The translations under genes and the position numbers were made by a program. Below the pieces are notes generated by a model. That model was not told where the DNA came from, made no database searches, and was given only the letters and a program-made list of their open reading frames with translations. A stretch of DNA of 64,000 bases from Dipteris shenzhenensis (taxonomy: Eukaryota > Polypodiophyta > Polypodiopsida > Gleicheniales), in NCBI GenBank assembly GCA_047967505.1, contig CM106541.1; one strand, 5' to 3'. Position 1 is the first letter of the stretch. Every line of letters begins with the position of its first letter. This document shows, piece after piece, positions 31,166-42,110 of this stretch.

Positions 31166-32868
31166 TTTTTTATTATAGCCACGTCATCACCTTATTTTCC
31201 ACCACTCTTCCACCTTGCCTCAAACTTTATACCATGGCTGTTAGTGCCTATATTCCAATCTTAGGCACCACCAATGGACATAACCTTCAAGCAAGCATTT
31301 GATGCTTGATTTCCCATCACACAACCATGAAGAAGACACTGAGTCAATGAGTGCTCCCATGACTTTACCACAATATGGAACATCACTCATGTACACATGT
31401 ACAAGTTGTGTTTGGGGTTTTCAAAAATCTTCACACAACGTGGTACACTAAAATTTTGGGAGGTGAAACCCCCGGCCACATAGGCAGGTAGTGATGATGT
31501 GGCACTGTGAGATGTCAGGCAGTGATATGGATAGCCACGTGGATATGATGTGGTGGTGAGGACAGGTGAGGACCTAGTGATTTATGTGGCAATGGCTGAT
31601 GTGGCACTACCACATGTCAAAAAGATGTAGTTGATGGGCTAGCAGCAGCTGATGATGTAACTCTGAGGATAAGATTGCCACTTGGCCAAAATATGACCAC
31701 ACACTGAACCCATGGTCAGCTATACCTTACCTGTGGGTTCCTTATCTAGCATGTGTGATTAAGCTAACCACTAAAACTTGACTGAATGAGCTCCACCTAA
31801 CCTTGGTTGTTCTCTATCTACCACGTGGCTAACTAAGAGATGGTGAGAGAGAAATTCGTTATAGGTCGATGGTGAGTGAGAGAAATTCTCTGTAGGTCAA
31901 TGGTGATGATGATGGAGACAACAAAGGGGAGAGACATTCTACTTTGTTTGTTGGCTGCAAGTATGCTCGGTCGGAGTAGTCATTATTTGTTGTTGGAGGC
32001 GATCTGAGTCGTGTTTTGCATGCAGGGTTGTCTATGATCATGGGGTCGAGTAAAGTATGACTTTTGGCTGATTCCACAGATTGTTGCAGCATCGTGGCTA
32101 GAGCTAGGATCATCTCTAGTCTTGGCTCATTACTTGCTTTGTTGTTGTAGGATGTTGCCAATCCTCCATCTCCTTGGACCTGAGTTGAAGGTAGGTTAGG
32201 CGTCTTGGCTGAGTGAAGGAGGTGGTTGAAGGTGGCACTCGTTGTGGCTTACATCATTCTTGATACCAGGTCATAGTTTCTTCCTAGAGTTTCAGAGAAA
32301 CGCTTGAGGTCATTTGTGTTCTGTAGTTGCATGTAGGTGTAGTATTGTGTCGTGTACTCATTGTTGTAGGCATCACGTTTGTTGTCGTTGGTTCGCCTTT
32401 GATGCACGAGTAGAGTAGTTCAATGAGGGTCGTCTGAGTCATTCACAGCAAAGTCCCTTGAAGACGACAATGCAACAAAATTGGTGCATGCTATTTGTTG
32501 AAGTGTGGCTAGAGCCAATGCTTAGTACGTGTGTTGGCTGACTTTGTTGAAGCAAGGAGATAGTTGTCTGAGCGTGAAGGGGCTGGCTCATTGTCTTCTT
32601 GCTAGCTGGCTTTCTTCCTAGAGTCACATTTGAGGTTGTTGCTATGTCGTTATAGGAGCAATAGGATAGACTAAGTCACTAAGAGATAGATTAGACTCCT
32701 CTCTAAAATCTTGAATAGACTCCTCTCTAGAATTTCTCATAGAGTAAGGTCTCTCTCTCACAAGAGTCGGCAAAGAAACCACTTAGATCTTTTTTCTCTC
32801 TCACAAGAACAAACTGTTAACTTAAGTCTCTCAACCAAATGCATGAATAGAAATTAGTCCCTCTCTCA
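31166..32868. other. Unassigned region, retroelement leader-like
   Basis: The minus strand at 32161-31859 is open for 100 codons (MATSYNNKASNEPRLEMILA...), without a recognised domain. 32640-32868 is rich in CTCTCTC and CTCTCAA motifs like the leader of the copia element at 19860-20180. A minus-strand TGGTATCAAG at about 32256-32265 resembles a primer site, but no LTR end is visible beside it. Confidence 0.35.
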
Positions 32869-34759
32869 ATGAAAAACTTGGATGGAAGGAACTCTCCCTC
32901 ACAAAACAATTCTACTGACACTGCTATGTCAATGAGGGGGAGAGATAAAGGGAAAGCCAAGGTTGTTGAGGTGCTTTCGCAAGCTGAAAATGATGTCCCT
33001 GGGCCATCAAATTGTGGCTATGATTCATCATGTATTGACAGTTTGGACAGGGAGCTGCGTATACCATTTGTGTCTACACCTGGAGTCAAGGGAAGCAGGT
33101 ACATACCTCCTCATGAACAAGGAGAGTTAGGCACTCCAGTGACATGTTAGGTATCCTGTTGACATGTTAACTTATAGTGGTTATGTTACTCGGCATTATA
33201 CATATATGACAAAAGTTATGGGACATGCTGAGCCAACTATCTTTGGTGAGGCTGTGCAACATGGTCATTGGCGAAATGCAATGGATGAGGAGATGGATGC
33301 ACTTGCCACTAATCAGACTTGGGATTTGGTGGACTTGCCTAAAGGCAAGAATCCTATTGGTTGCAAATGGGTCTACAAAGTAAAATGCAAGTCTGATGGA
33401 TCAGTGGAAAGGTATAAAGCAAGGCTGGTTGCCAAAGGGTATGCATAGCAGTATGGGCTAGATTATGAGGAAACTTTCAGCCCTGTTGCCAAGATGGCAA
33501 CTGTGAGAACTGTCATAGCATTGGCTACTGCAAATGGCTGGAAATTATAGCAAATGGATGCCAAGAATGCTTTCCTAAATGGTGACTTGTTGGAGGAAGT
33601 CTATATGGTTTAGCCCGAGGGTTATGTGCACCCTGACTATCCCAACTATGTTTGCAGGTTGAAGAAAGCTCTCTATGGGCTGAAGCAAGTACCTAGAGCA
33701 TGGAATGAAAGGATCAGTAGATACCTACAAGAGCTTGGTTTTGCAGTTGGGAAGGCTGATCATTCACTGTTCACAAAGAAGACAATTGCTGGATATGTTG
33801 TGATTGTGATTTATGTTGATGATCTGATTCTGACTGGTAGTGATGATGATGGCATTACTGAAATTAAGAGCAAGCTGAAAATGGAGTTTGATATGAAGGA
33901 TCTAGGGGAGTTGAAGTTCTTTCTTGGCATAGAGGTGTTGAGAACACCTGATGGCATTTGGCTTATGCAGAGGTAGTATGCTTTGAATATGTTGGAGAGG
34001 TTTGGCATGAAGGATTGCAAACCAATGGATATTCCCTTGGATCAAAACTTGAAGATGATGGCTGACTCTGGAGCTGAGATTGATAACATTACCATGTATA
34101 GGCAGATGGTTGGAAGCTTGATTTATTTGACTATTACCAAGCCTGATTTAATATATGCTGTGGGACTCACTAGTCAGTTTATGCGAAAGCCACGGAAGCC
34201 TCACTTGGATGCAATGAGAAGGATTATGTGCTATGTCAAGGCAACATATCAGTATGGACTCTTTTATGAGTATGGAAAGGATATAGAACTGGTTGGATAC
34301 ACAGATGCAGATTGGGCAGGATGTGCCTATGACAGGAGATCCACCAGTGGTTATGCATTCAGCCTTGGAAGTGCTATGGTTAGCTGGAGTAGCAAAAAGC
34401 AACCCACAGTGGCATTGTCTAGTACAGAAGCAGAGTACAGAGGTGTAGCATTGGCTGCATGTGAGATTGCTTGGCTTTAGAAGCTTTTGCAGGATTTGGG
34501 ACTGCATGTGGAAAAACCAGTCAGACTTTATTGTGATAACATGAGTAGTGTGCGGTTGGCAAGTAATCCAGTTTATCATGCTAGAACTAAGCATATTGAG
34601 ATACACTACCATTTCATTAGAGAAATGGTGTTATCAAAGAAGATTGATCTCATACATGTGAAGATTGAAGATCAGGTTACATATATCTTTCCCAAGTCAT
34701 TGGGTAGAGGTAAGTTTACATACTATATAGAGCTACTTGGTGTTATGCTCCCTACTTGA
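32869..34759 (+). pseudogene. Ty1/copia pol, RT-RNase H half (family A)
   Basis: A linker (32869-33163) with stops is followed by one continuous frame, 33164-34759, holding the whole RT and RNase H. Motifs: GCKWVYKVKCKSDGSVERYK, MDAKNAFLNGDLLEEVYM, KKALYGLKQVPRAWNERI, the catalytic VIYVDDLILTGSDDD, YTDADWAGCAYDRRSTSGY, SSTEAEYRGVALAACEIAWL, LYCDNMSSVRLASNPVYHAR and TKHIEIHYHFIRE. There is no indel, and the only five stops are all TAG (33446, 33548, 33611, 33974, 34478), each where Gln fits. gag, protease and integrase are missing here but present for the same family at 40938-44670 on the other strand. Confidence 0.93.
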
Positions 34760-34918
34760 GCCTGAGGGGGAGTATTGGGAATCAAGCTCTTGGTTCTTGT
34801 TCCTGTTGTGTGAGTAGGTGAATAAGGTGAGTCACACTGACTCAACCATAGTTAGTTCTTATCTACTATGTATGGGTGTGACCTTAGCAATGTTCAATAG
34901 TATTGTGTGGGGTAAATG
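34760..34918 (+). repeat. Polypurine tract and truncated 3' LTR, family A
   Basis: CCTGAGGGGGAGTA precedes TTGGGAATCAAGCTC..., which matches the LTR at 44452-44670 (minus) up to TGTGTGGGGT(A/G)AAT and then breaks off at about 34918. Confidence 0.88.
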
Positions 34919-35639
34919 ACGCATGAAATGAAGACGTGATTAAGAGAACCAGTTCATAAGACAAGCAAATATTTTTCATGAATAAACTATTGGATTATCA
35001 GAGTCTCACACAACCGAATACCAAATTAACTAAATACAAGTTACTAGTTTCGCCATGAATTGTCTCCTCAAGTCGACGGACCTTGTCGGAGCTCACAAAA
35101 ATCATGGCTACATCTCTAATACACACACACACACGGCCAAACCTGCGTAGGTCAATTCATGAAAGTGTAGAGAATAGTGGAAACCTGTATACGTAGTAGC
35201 CAAAGATCTCTCGAGAACCAGCAAGTGTCGTTACCATGTCCAACATATAGTATGAAGTTGCCACGTGGCTTTCCATGCATGGACAAGCCAATCACCTCGT
35301 TTGCTTAAATGGTCCAACCATTGTTTACCAACTCATAGGACCAATTAAGAGTAGAGGAGCATAACCTCTCTCAAACCATAATCTATCACCAAGTCTCCCG
35401 ATCAGAAGACCAAGAAATCCAACAAGGATTTCCAACATTTTGTTCGTGGTTCTGCTTGGAGATAGGCACCAAATGAATAATGAGCAAGTCAAGGTCTGTC
35501 ATTTGGTCCGCACGGTCTCATTGCAATACATTTGGTGAATTCGAAATGAGAATGTGTTACATAGGGGCTGTGTTCCTACTGATTTCAATTTTCCTAGTGT
35601 GCAATGATGCGCGGCAATGATGCACTGGAAGTTCACTAT

Positions 35640-36060
35640 TTTTTTTAAAGTAAGGATCATAGCATCCTAGCATCTATAAGGTGTAGGGAAAGTGGGGGGA
35701 GGACTCCTTTCCCATTTGGAAAATGGCAAGCGAGTGGGCAACCCGTGGGCCATTTTCCAAGTGGGATGCCTGCCCGTGAGCCATTTTCCAAGTGGGAATG
35801 GAGAACTTCCCCACCTTTTCCGGTCATCAAACACCTTGGGGAGCTCCACGTGTGCAACTAGGGCAATTTGGGCAAAGTATATTCGGAGGAGGCGGATTCC
35901 CATTACGAAGATTTTTTAATCCAATGGTCACGGTTTAAACTCTCGCAGTGCACGCCTATGAAGGCGCTAAGCAAAACAAGACACACTCGAAGTTTTATAT
36001 TTTTTTCAGAATTAAGGATCATAGCATGCTAGCAATCTGTTAAGGTAGCCATGAGAGTAG
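35640..36060. repeat. Block flanked by direct AAGGATCATAGCATnCTAGCA
   Basis: AAGGATCATAGCAT(C/G)CTAGCA occurs at about 35653 and 36016. The interior includes facing CCATTTGGAAAATGG and CCATTTTCCAAGTGG units. It is equivalent to 4590-4985 in the left arm. Confidence 0.6.
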
Positions 36061-36372
36061 TACAGGGTTGAGGGCACTCCGAATTTTTATTTATTTTTAC
36101 AGTTTCTTTTTCCTATTTTCTAAAAACATTTTCTTGTAATAAAAATTTCCTTTATGCGGGGAAAAAAAAGTTGGCTTTGCTGTGAAGTCTGATGAAGCTT
36201 CAGATTATGTTAAACACTGAGAAAGTTTAAATTTCATGTTTTATGTAAACACTGATGAAGCTTCAAATTCTGCTGAATCAAGAGACAATTTGGAAGCTAC
36301 CTGGCATTCTCCCCTTGTACGATCGCCGAAATTCATCACAATCAATATCTACATCCTTCATTCACAAGCTCA

Positions 36373-37599
36373 GTTTTGTGCAAGGTTCGTCCACTGCTGT
36401 TCCGGTGAGCAGATTTGCACAAGGTTCGTCCCCTGCTGTGGTAAGCACTATCGAATTGAATTTTACAGTGTTTCTGTCTGATTCCTGTGCAAAAATCCGT
36501 TCGGAAGTTGTTCCCGTTTGCGGTGTTTTTCCCGCTTCTGTGACGAGTATTGAAATTTCCGTTGTTTTCATCTGATTCCTGTGCGCGATTAGAATCTCCA
36601 AATCCTCTACTCTTCCATCCTGCTGGAACGATCGCAGACGTCTCCATCAGCCGTAAGTAATTCCGATTCGAAGCTCGGAAATGCGATCTAGAGGAGTTGT
36701 GTACTAGAGCATTGCTGTGAGGAATACAACTGAAACGATCGCAGACCTGACTCCATCAGCCGTAAGTAATTCCGATTCGAAGCTCAGAAATGCGATCTAG
36801 AGGAGTTGTGTACTAGGGCATTGCTGAGAGGAATACAACTGAGAATTGTAGGAGGCTGTGTTCGCTTGCTTGCTGCGTCACAAATATTGCCAAGGCCAGT
36901 GAAATTTCGGCTTGAGGAGCGATTCCTGGATTGCGGACTTAAAGGATTGTGTTTCTTGCAATTCAACGATATTGCTGCAACAGTTAAAATTCGTCATCAA
37001 CTTACTTCGAGTGAAATTTCGGCTCGAGGATTAAGTCCAGCGAAATTTCGGCTTGAGGATCCATTCCTTGAATACGGACTAAAAGGATTGCGTTTTTTGC
37101 AATTGAACGATGCTGCAACAGGTCAAGTTCATCATCAACTTCCTTCGAGCTCTAATTTGAGCGCAGACATGGTAGCCTAATGCGTATCCTAATTCCCATC
37201 CACGGGTTAGATTTCCTGTTTGGTTATTTCTTCATTCTTGTGAACACTTCGTTGCAGGAATTCGGACTTAGCGAGCAGGTTTCGTGTGAGAAACTTTTGA
37301 ATCTGTGCTAATCTTGAGGCCTTTGAGCCGTGATTTAACAAAGCTGCAAGGGACTTCGAGATTTCTGAATGATTTCTGTAGGAATAGAAAGCCTGTTGGA
37401 CGTGCTCTGCTTACCTTTAGGATAGCCTTATATTGATGCTGTTCCGGCCGGAATTGTATGTTGCGGAGTGTTACTCGAAACAATTTTTGTCGCAGGAAAC
37501 GGGGCCATGGTGAAGACTCCCCTGCTTGATAGAGCTACGCAAACGAGCGACGTTTGATTTGCAACATATCCATCGTAGCTGCACGGTTTGGTGGGAACG
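36373..37599 (+). promoter_or_regulatory. 5' region of membrane-protein copy 2: tandem units and candidate splice sites
   Basis: A ~105-bp unit (CGATCGCAGAC...CATCAGCCGTAAGTAATTCC...GAGGAATACAACTG) is present twice (36626-36733 and 36734-36841), so the strong donor CCGTAAGTAA is duplicated. A ~115-bp unit (GAAATTTCGGCT(T/C)GAGGA...AAAGGATTG(T/C)GTTTNTTGCAATT) is also present twice (about 36900-37010 and 37040-37130). Candidate acceptors are CACTTCGTTGCAG (37258), ATTTCTGTAG (about 37381) and TTTTGTCGCAG (about 37496). I infer a spliced leader. A 16-codon upstream frame (ATG 37508) is not conserved in the other copy. Confidence 0.45.
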
Positions 37600-38529
37600 A
37601 TGATCCAGTGCGTGATTGCGAGCTGCAATTTGATCCTTTTTGTCGCCATTGCGCTACGCGATTTCCTGTCCAGTTGCCGATCTGCGGAGGCCAACTCTTC
37701 CGTTTTCTGTTGGGGGGATCGATTCGGCGAGGGGAGGTTCTTGCCTGAGAGCTTCCTTCCGACCGTGTACGTATTCACCGCAGGAGGCTTCATGAATCGC
37801 CATGGCCGACGCGTGATGGGGCTCAAGAAATGGAATGCAAGCTGTGACAAGCAATTGTGCAAGCAATTTGGTCGCACCGACGATGAAGCTAGCGAGTACG
37901 AGGGAAGAAGGCAAGGGTTTCACACTCCTTTGCTGCAGGCCGAAGCACCTCACTTTTCCGCAGCTGATCCAGCGCCACCGCTGCCACCAAGTGTAGAACA
38001 AGGCTCCAGCCAGATATTGTATTCCCCAGCTCCAGCGCCTCAAACCCTCCCCGTACCTGCATCGACGATGGCATGGCTTATGCTGTTCCTGCTAATATTC
38101 ACCTTCACCTTGCTCTGTTTGTGCACTTTTAGCTTTCTAAGAGGTAGAAATGGTGCCGGAGATCAGGCTGGAGCTTCTCAGGAAAATGATGCCGTTGGCG
38201 ACGAAGAACAGGCTGGAGCTCCTCAGGAAAATGATGCCGTTGGCGATGAAGGCTCGCTGCGTAAGTGCCTCCTACGACGCCATGCCGTTGGCGATGAAGG
38301 CTCGTTGCGTAAGTGGCTCCTACGACGCCGTGCGGCGAAGGCATCCTGCTCCACTCACATGGACTCCAGCAACACAGAGGTCGATATCCCTCGCCAATTA
38401 TCTTCGTCTCTGTCGACGAGTAGAAGCAAGGATGTTGCCGCTGGTCCAAATTTGAGGGCCGCCTCGTCGCTGCCGGCTCCTGTCGGTTCGACTTCAAACA
38501 CCGAGCCTCTTCTCCCGCGCATATCTTGA
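37600..38529 (+). CDS. Secreted/single-pass membrane protein with repeat tail, copy 2
   Basis: 309-aa open frame, about 80% like the left copy by eye. Start at ATG 37600 (MIQCVIASCNLILFVAIALR), a signal-like segment, then CWGDRFGEGRF, KKWNASCDKQLCKQFGR, the SPAPAPQTLPVPAS stalk, a hydrophobic WLMLFLLIFTFTLLCLCTF segment, and a tail with only two ENDAVGDEEQ units plus two GDEGSLRKxLLRR units. It ends 24 residues before the left copy because TCA is TGA at 38527-38529; the following sequence is still alignable, so this copy is truncated or the other extended. Product unknown; surface localisation is inferred. Confidence 0.6.
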   Translation: MIQCVIASCNLILFVAIALRDFLSSCRSAEANSSVFCWGDRFGEGRFLPESFLPTVYVFTAGGFMNRHGRRVMGLKKWNASCDKQLCKQFGRTDDEASEYEGRRQGFHTPLLQAEAPHFSAADPAPPLPPSVEQGSSQILYSPAPAPQTLPVPASTMAWLMLFLLIFTFTLLCLCTFSFLRGRNGAGDQAGASQENDAVGDEEQAGAPQENDAVGDEGSLRKCLLRRHAVGDEGSLRKWLLRRRAAKASCSTHMDSSNTEVDIPRQLSSSLSTSRSKDVAAGPNLRAASSLPAPVGSTSNTEPLLPRIS

Positions 38530-39216
38530 TCCATGCCGGCCAGAGTCGAAAGATCACGCAAAGCTCCAGGGCAGCCGATTTTGGAGGATCTTCCCGCTCC
38601 TAATTGAACTCTGCAAGCAAAGAATTCACACCTCATAAGCCTCAACTCCGTAAAGCACCAATCCTCCTTCGACGTACTGCAGCCTTGAAACCATCACCAT
38701 TTCTGCTCCTGCTCCATTGCTCCATCGCTGTTTGCTTGTCAAGTAGCGTCAAGTCCTCTCATTTTTGCTCGTTCTCTCTTTTGACGTCGATCCTTAACAC
38801 CATGATCACCATTTTTGGTCCTGCTGCATTGCTACATCACTGATTTCTCTCAGGTCCTCCCATTTTTGCTCATTCACTGTGCCTCCTCACAAATCCATCC
38901 TCAGTTTCCATGCTCCATTCCTCCGTCTTCAGTATACCGCCAGACCTACAACCTTCAGAAAACTAGTTTGAGGTTCAAACAGTGAACGGAAGAGTCTAAA
39001 TGTGGTAGTCATTTGTGTACTTGTCCTGTTTTGGTGTCCGTTTATTTGGGAAAACAGAACAAATGACATCTGGATTGAAGAATCATAGTGTATACTTGTG
39101 TGTTGCTTTCTAAAGAGAAAGCACTGTGTTGTTTCTAAAAGAGAAAGCAACTCTCTTGGAAAAAAAAGTCAATCCTGTTTGATGAAAATTTGCTGTCTAC
39201 TAATCACTTTTGTGCA

Positions 39217-40585
39217 CCCAAAATCCCGTAGAAGTGTTGAGAAGTATTTTTTGTGGATCGTGTCAAGAGAAACTAGAAAGTTGTGTAGTAAAATGAATAT
39301 CAAATCAACACAACATAAGTGTTTCGATTCCGAGGCACCCACTCGCACATCTCAAGCCCTACATTGCCAAAGCAGGATTAAAACAATGGCAGTCGCTCAA
39401 GTAGGCCAATGCCCTACCAACACTCCAACAAAGGTTAACTTTGGAAGTAACAAGGTGAATGATAATAAATCATTCATAAGGCCTGCTCGAGATCCATATA
39501 GAGAGAGAGGGTGGAGATGATGAATTGAAAGGAGAGAGAGAGAGAGACACACACACACGCTAAAGATGTGGAGGATATCTACACGAAACAATCTTGTTTT
39601 CACAAGTGGATTGCATTTAATCAAAGGCAACCCAAACCACGTAAAATCCACAACTAAAAGGCCATAGTTAGAAAACTATACGTGAGGGCAACTCCAAGGG
39701 AAGAAAGAGTAGGCATTAAAGCACTTTGACGATGGAGCCTCCAACAATAAAGAAACCTGCACTTGCAATAACTAATGGACCAATTGCAAAAAAGAAGAAT
39801 TTCCAAATTTCCAATAATCTGGATTTTTAGCTTTGCAAAAGTAGAGCCGTTGCTAAGGCTAGCTAGAGGGCAGGCCAAAAAGAAGGACAATATTAGTATT
39901 GGTAGATTGTGACATAGAACATGGTATTACAACCCACGATGCCCTTCCCTTTAATCAACTGTTAACTTGCTTCCATTTTTTAGTTTATGTCAAACTTGGA
40001 CTGGTATGCCTTTGTGGGAGAGATCTTATGAGAAGTGTTGAGAGGGTTGTAAAACGGTACTCCCCTCACTACTATCTTTAGTCCGATAGGTAGTAGCTTA
40101 AGGAGAAGAGCACAAACCAAAGTAGTAGAACACGAGTACTAAGTTAATACTGCATAATTGGCAATGAAGATCCAAATCTATAGGAGCTTGAAGAAGAGCC
40201 CTGACTTGAGTAGTATAGCACATGCCTAGTCACTTAAGTAAAGCTTGACTATAAGCTTTAACTAGAGGCAAACCCAAAGAAGCTCATTCAGGGCTTGAGA
40301 AAGAATATAAGGTGGTTTGGAGTAAGTTGTGTAGCCATTTGGCCAACAAGTTGACAATCAAGGCCATAGCAAAGCTCAATTGAACCAAGTGTCATGCTAA
40401 CCCATATAAAAGATCAAGCAAAGAGCATATTGGAGTGCAAATGCATTAGAGTCTCAACGTAAGCTAATTATGACCTTACAAGAGCCCAAGAAGTATAGTG
40501 AGAGAACCTATATGGAGTCTCGAAGAGCAGAGTCTCATAGAGTGCAATAAAGGGCTTAGGGGTTCCAACAACTATAAGTTTAGGA
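39217..40585. other. Unassigned region
   Basis: Short GA and CA tracts occur near 39500-39558. Several short frames exist (e.g. 39098-39520), without recognisable domains. I see no gene. Confidence 0.4.
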
Positions 40586-40721
40586 TGTTGAGAATGGTGT
40601 AAATCACCCCATAGTTTTATGGGACAAACCCTAACCCTAACCCTAACCCTAAGAGGCCCATGTATATATAACCATTTCCCATGGAATACAAGTTAGTGTA
40701 CAATTAGCTATCTCTTGTGCA

Positions 40722-40762
<41 letters not shown>

Positions 40763-40775
40763 AATTTCGTTATAA
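40586..40775 (+). repeat. LTR of a second copia family (family B)
   Basis: Starts TGTTGAGAATGG and ends at TTTCGTTATAA just before a primer site. Inside are AAACCCTAACCCTAACCCTA (40625 onward), then GTATATATAACC as a TATA box, then a CT microsatellite (40727-40759) in the transcribed part. The layout resembles family C LTRs. No partner LTR is seen. Confidence 0.8.
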
Positions 40776-40937
40776 TGGTATCAGAGCCTATCGCTCCCAA
40801 GCCCTTGCATCTTGTAAAGGCAGTAAGCCCTCCTTGTTTGAGGCATCCCCATCTCCGATCAGAGATCTTTGAGTGAGAGAGTTGAAGACTGAGAGAGCTC
40901 TTTAGTTTCCTTTGAGAGTGTTCTTCTTTGTTGCCAG
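40776..40937 (+). promoter_or_regulatory. Primer-binding site and leader of family B
   Basis: TGGTATCAGAGCC directly follows the LTR. The leader runs to about 40937, where it is cut by the reversed family A element. Confidence 0.8.
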
Positions 40938-42110
40938 ACCAAGGATTCACTATAGTAGAACCAGTAGATGTAGGCCCAGATATGGATGTACCAATTTGCT
41001 AATTTTTATCATATGCATGACCTGCAGATGCATCATTTGGAACAGCCACTTTTGGCTTGCCAACCAAGATTCCAGTTCATCAAAAACATCCCGACTCACC
41101 ATAGTCTTCTTGGTCGATAGGTTGTAGCGTTTGTAACCCTTCCGGTTCTGTGCATAGCCAATAAACACACATCTTTCAGCTTTGAGATCCAACTTCCGTC
41201 TCTTTTCATCTGGTATATGCACATATGCCAAGCTGCTAAACACTTTAAATTGACTGACATCAGGCTTTTGTCGATACAATTTCTCATATGGTGTGAGCAT
41301 ATGAATGCCAGTAGTAGGAGTGCGATTCAGCACATACACTGCAGTTGCAAGTGCTTCTGCCCAATAATAATCAGGTAAGTTCTTTTCATTCAACATGGCT
41401 CTACCAGACGAACCAATCACCCCATTCTTATGTTTAGCCAGTCCATTCTGTTGTGGTGTATATAGGCATGTAAGCTCCCACCTAATGATAGGCGAAGAAG
41501 TCATCAAATTCATTTGATAGATATTCACCTTCATTATCTGATCTCAAGCATGTGATATATGACCCAAACTCCTTTTCAACATCTTTCTTGAAATGCTTGA
41601 AGGCCTAAGCTGGACCCCATACATCAGTATGAATCAACTGCAAGGGTCTATTACTTTTCCGCATATGCCTAGTAAATGGCAACCTGAATTGCTTCCCAAA
41701 TTGGCAAGCAGGACAAACATGCTCCAAAGCATTATACTTAAACTTTGGTAGGCCAACAACAATGCCTTTATGCTACATATTTTTTAGCTTCTGAATATTA
41801 ATATGACCAATGCGTTTGTGCCAAATTTCCAAATCAGAGACAACACCCGTACCATGGGTAAACATGGCAACCTTTAGTTCCGGCATGCCTGCATCTAAAG
41901 TAACATTCTTCCTTGCCTTTTCCCTTTCGCAATCAACTTGCACCCATTACCAAACTCCTCAATGAAGCATCCATCCTTATTAAACCAGACTTGCAAGTTC
42001 TACTCAGCCATTTGTCCAACAGACAATAAGTTCTTGGTGATCGAAGGCACATGTAACACTTCACGCAACTTCTTGGTCTGACCATCATGCATCACCAGAG
42101 GCACAACACC
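40938..42110 (-). pseudogene. Copia integrase region (family A, 5' half)
   Basis: The minus strand has the pre-integrase zinc region (LEIWHKRIGHINIQKLKNM, CPACQFGKQ), the first catalytic Asp (LIHTDVWGP), a deletion, the second Asp in LRSDNEGEY, and then YTPQQNGLAKHKNGVIG. In active elements the last motif is TPQQNGVAERKNR, so the catalytic Glu has been replaced. Then come WAEALATAVYVLNRTPT, FSSLAYVHIPDEKRRKLDLK, AERCVFIGYAQNRKGYKRYN. Several stops and frame changes occur. The reading ends in the integrase-RT linker at 40938; RT is absent on this side. Confidence 0.9.

Larger units (their letters stand above)
35010..39216 (+). repeat. Right arm of large inverted duplication
   Basis: Inverted copy of 1042-5602. 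Compared with the left arm it lacks the GT/GA microsatellite. It has extra tandem copies in the leader (about 36626-36841, and TTTG(T/C)(G/A)CAAGGTTCGTCC at 36373 and 36413) and fewer tail repeats in the membrane-protein gene. Confidence 0.93.

Noticed and set aside
33164-34759. Reassigned TAG codon or C-to-U RNA editing to restore Gln codons
   Set aside because: Such editing is known in organelles, not in nuclear retroelements; methylation-linked C-to-T decay explains the pattern more simply. Kept only as an alternative in the findings.
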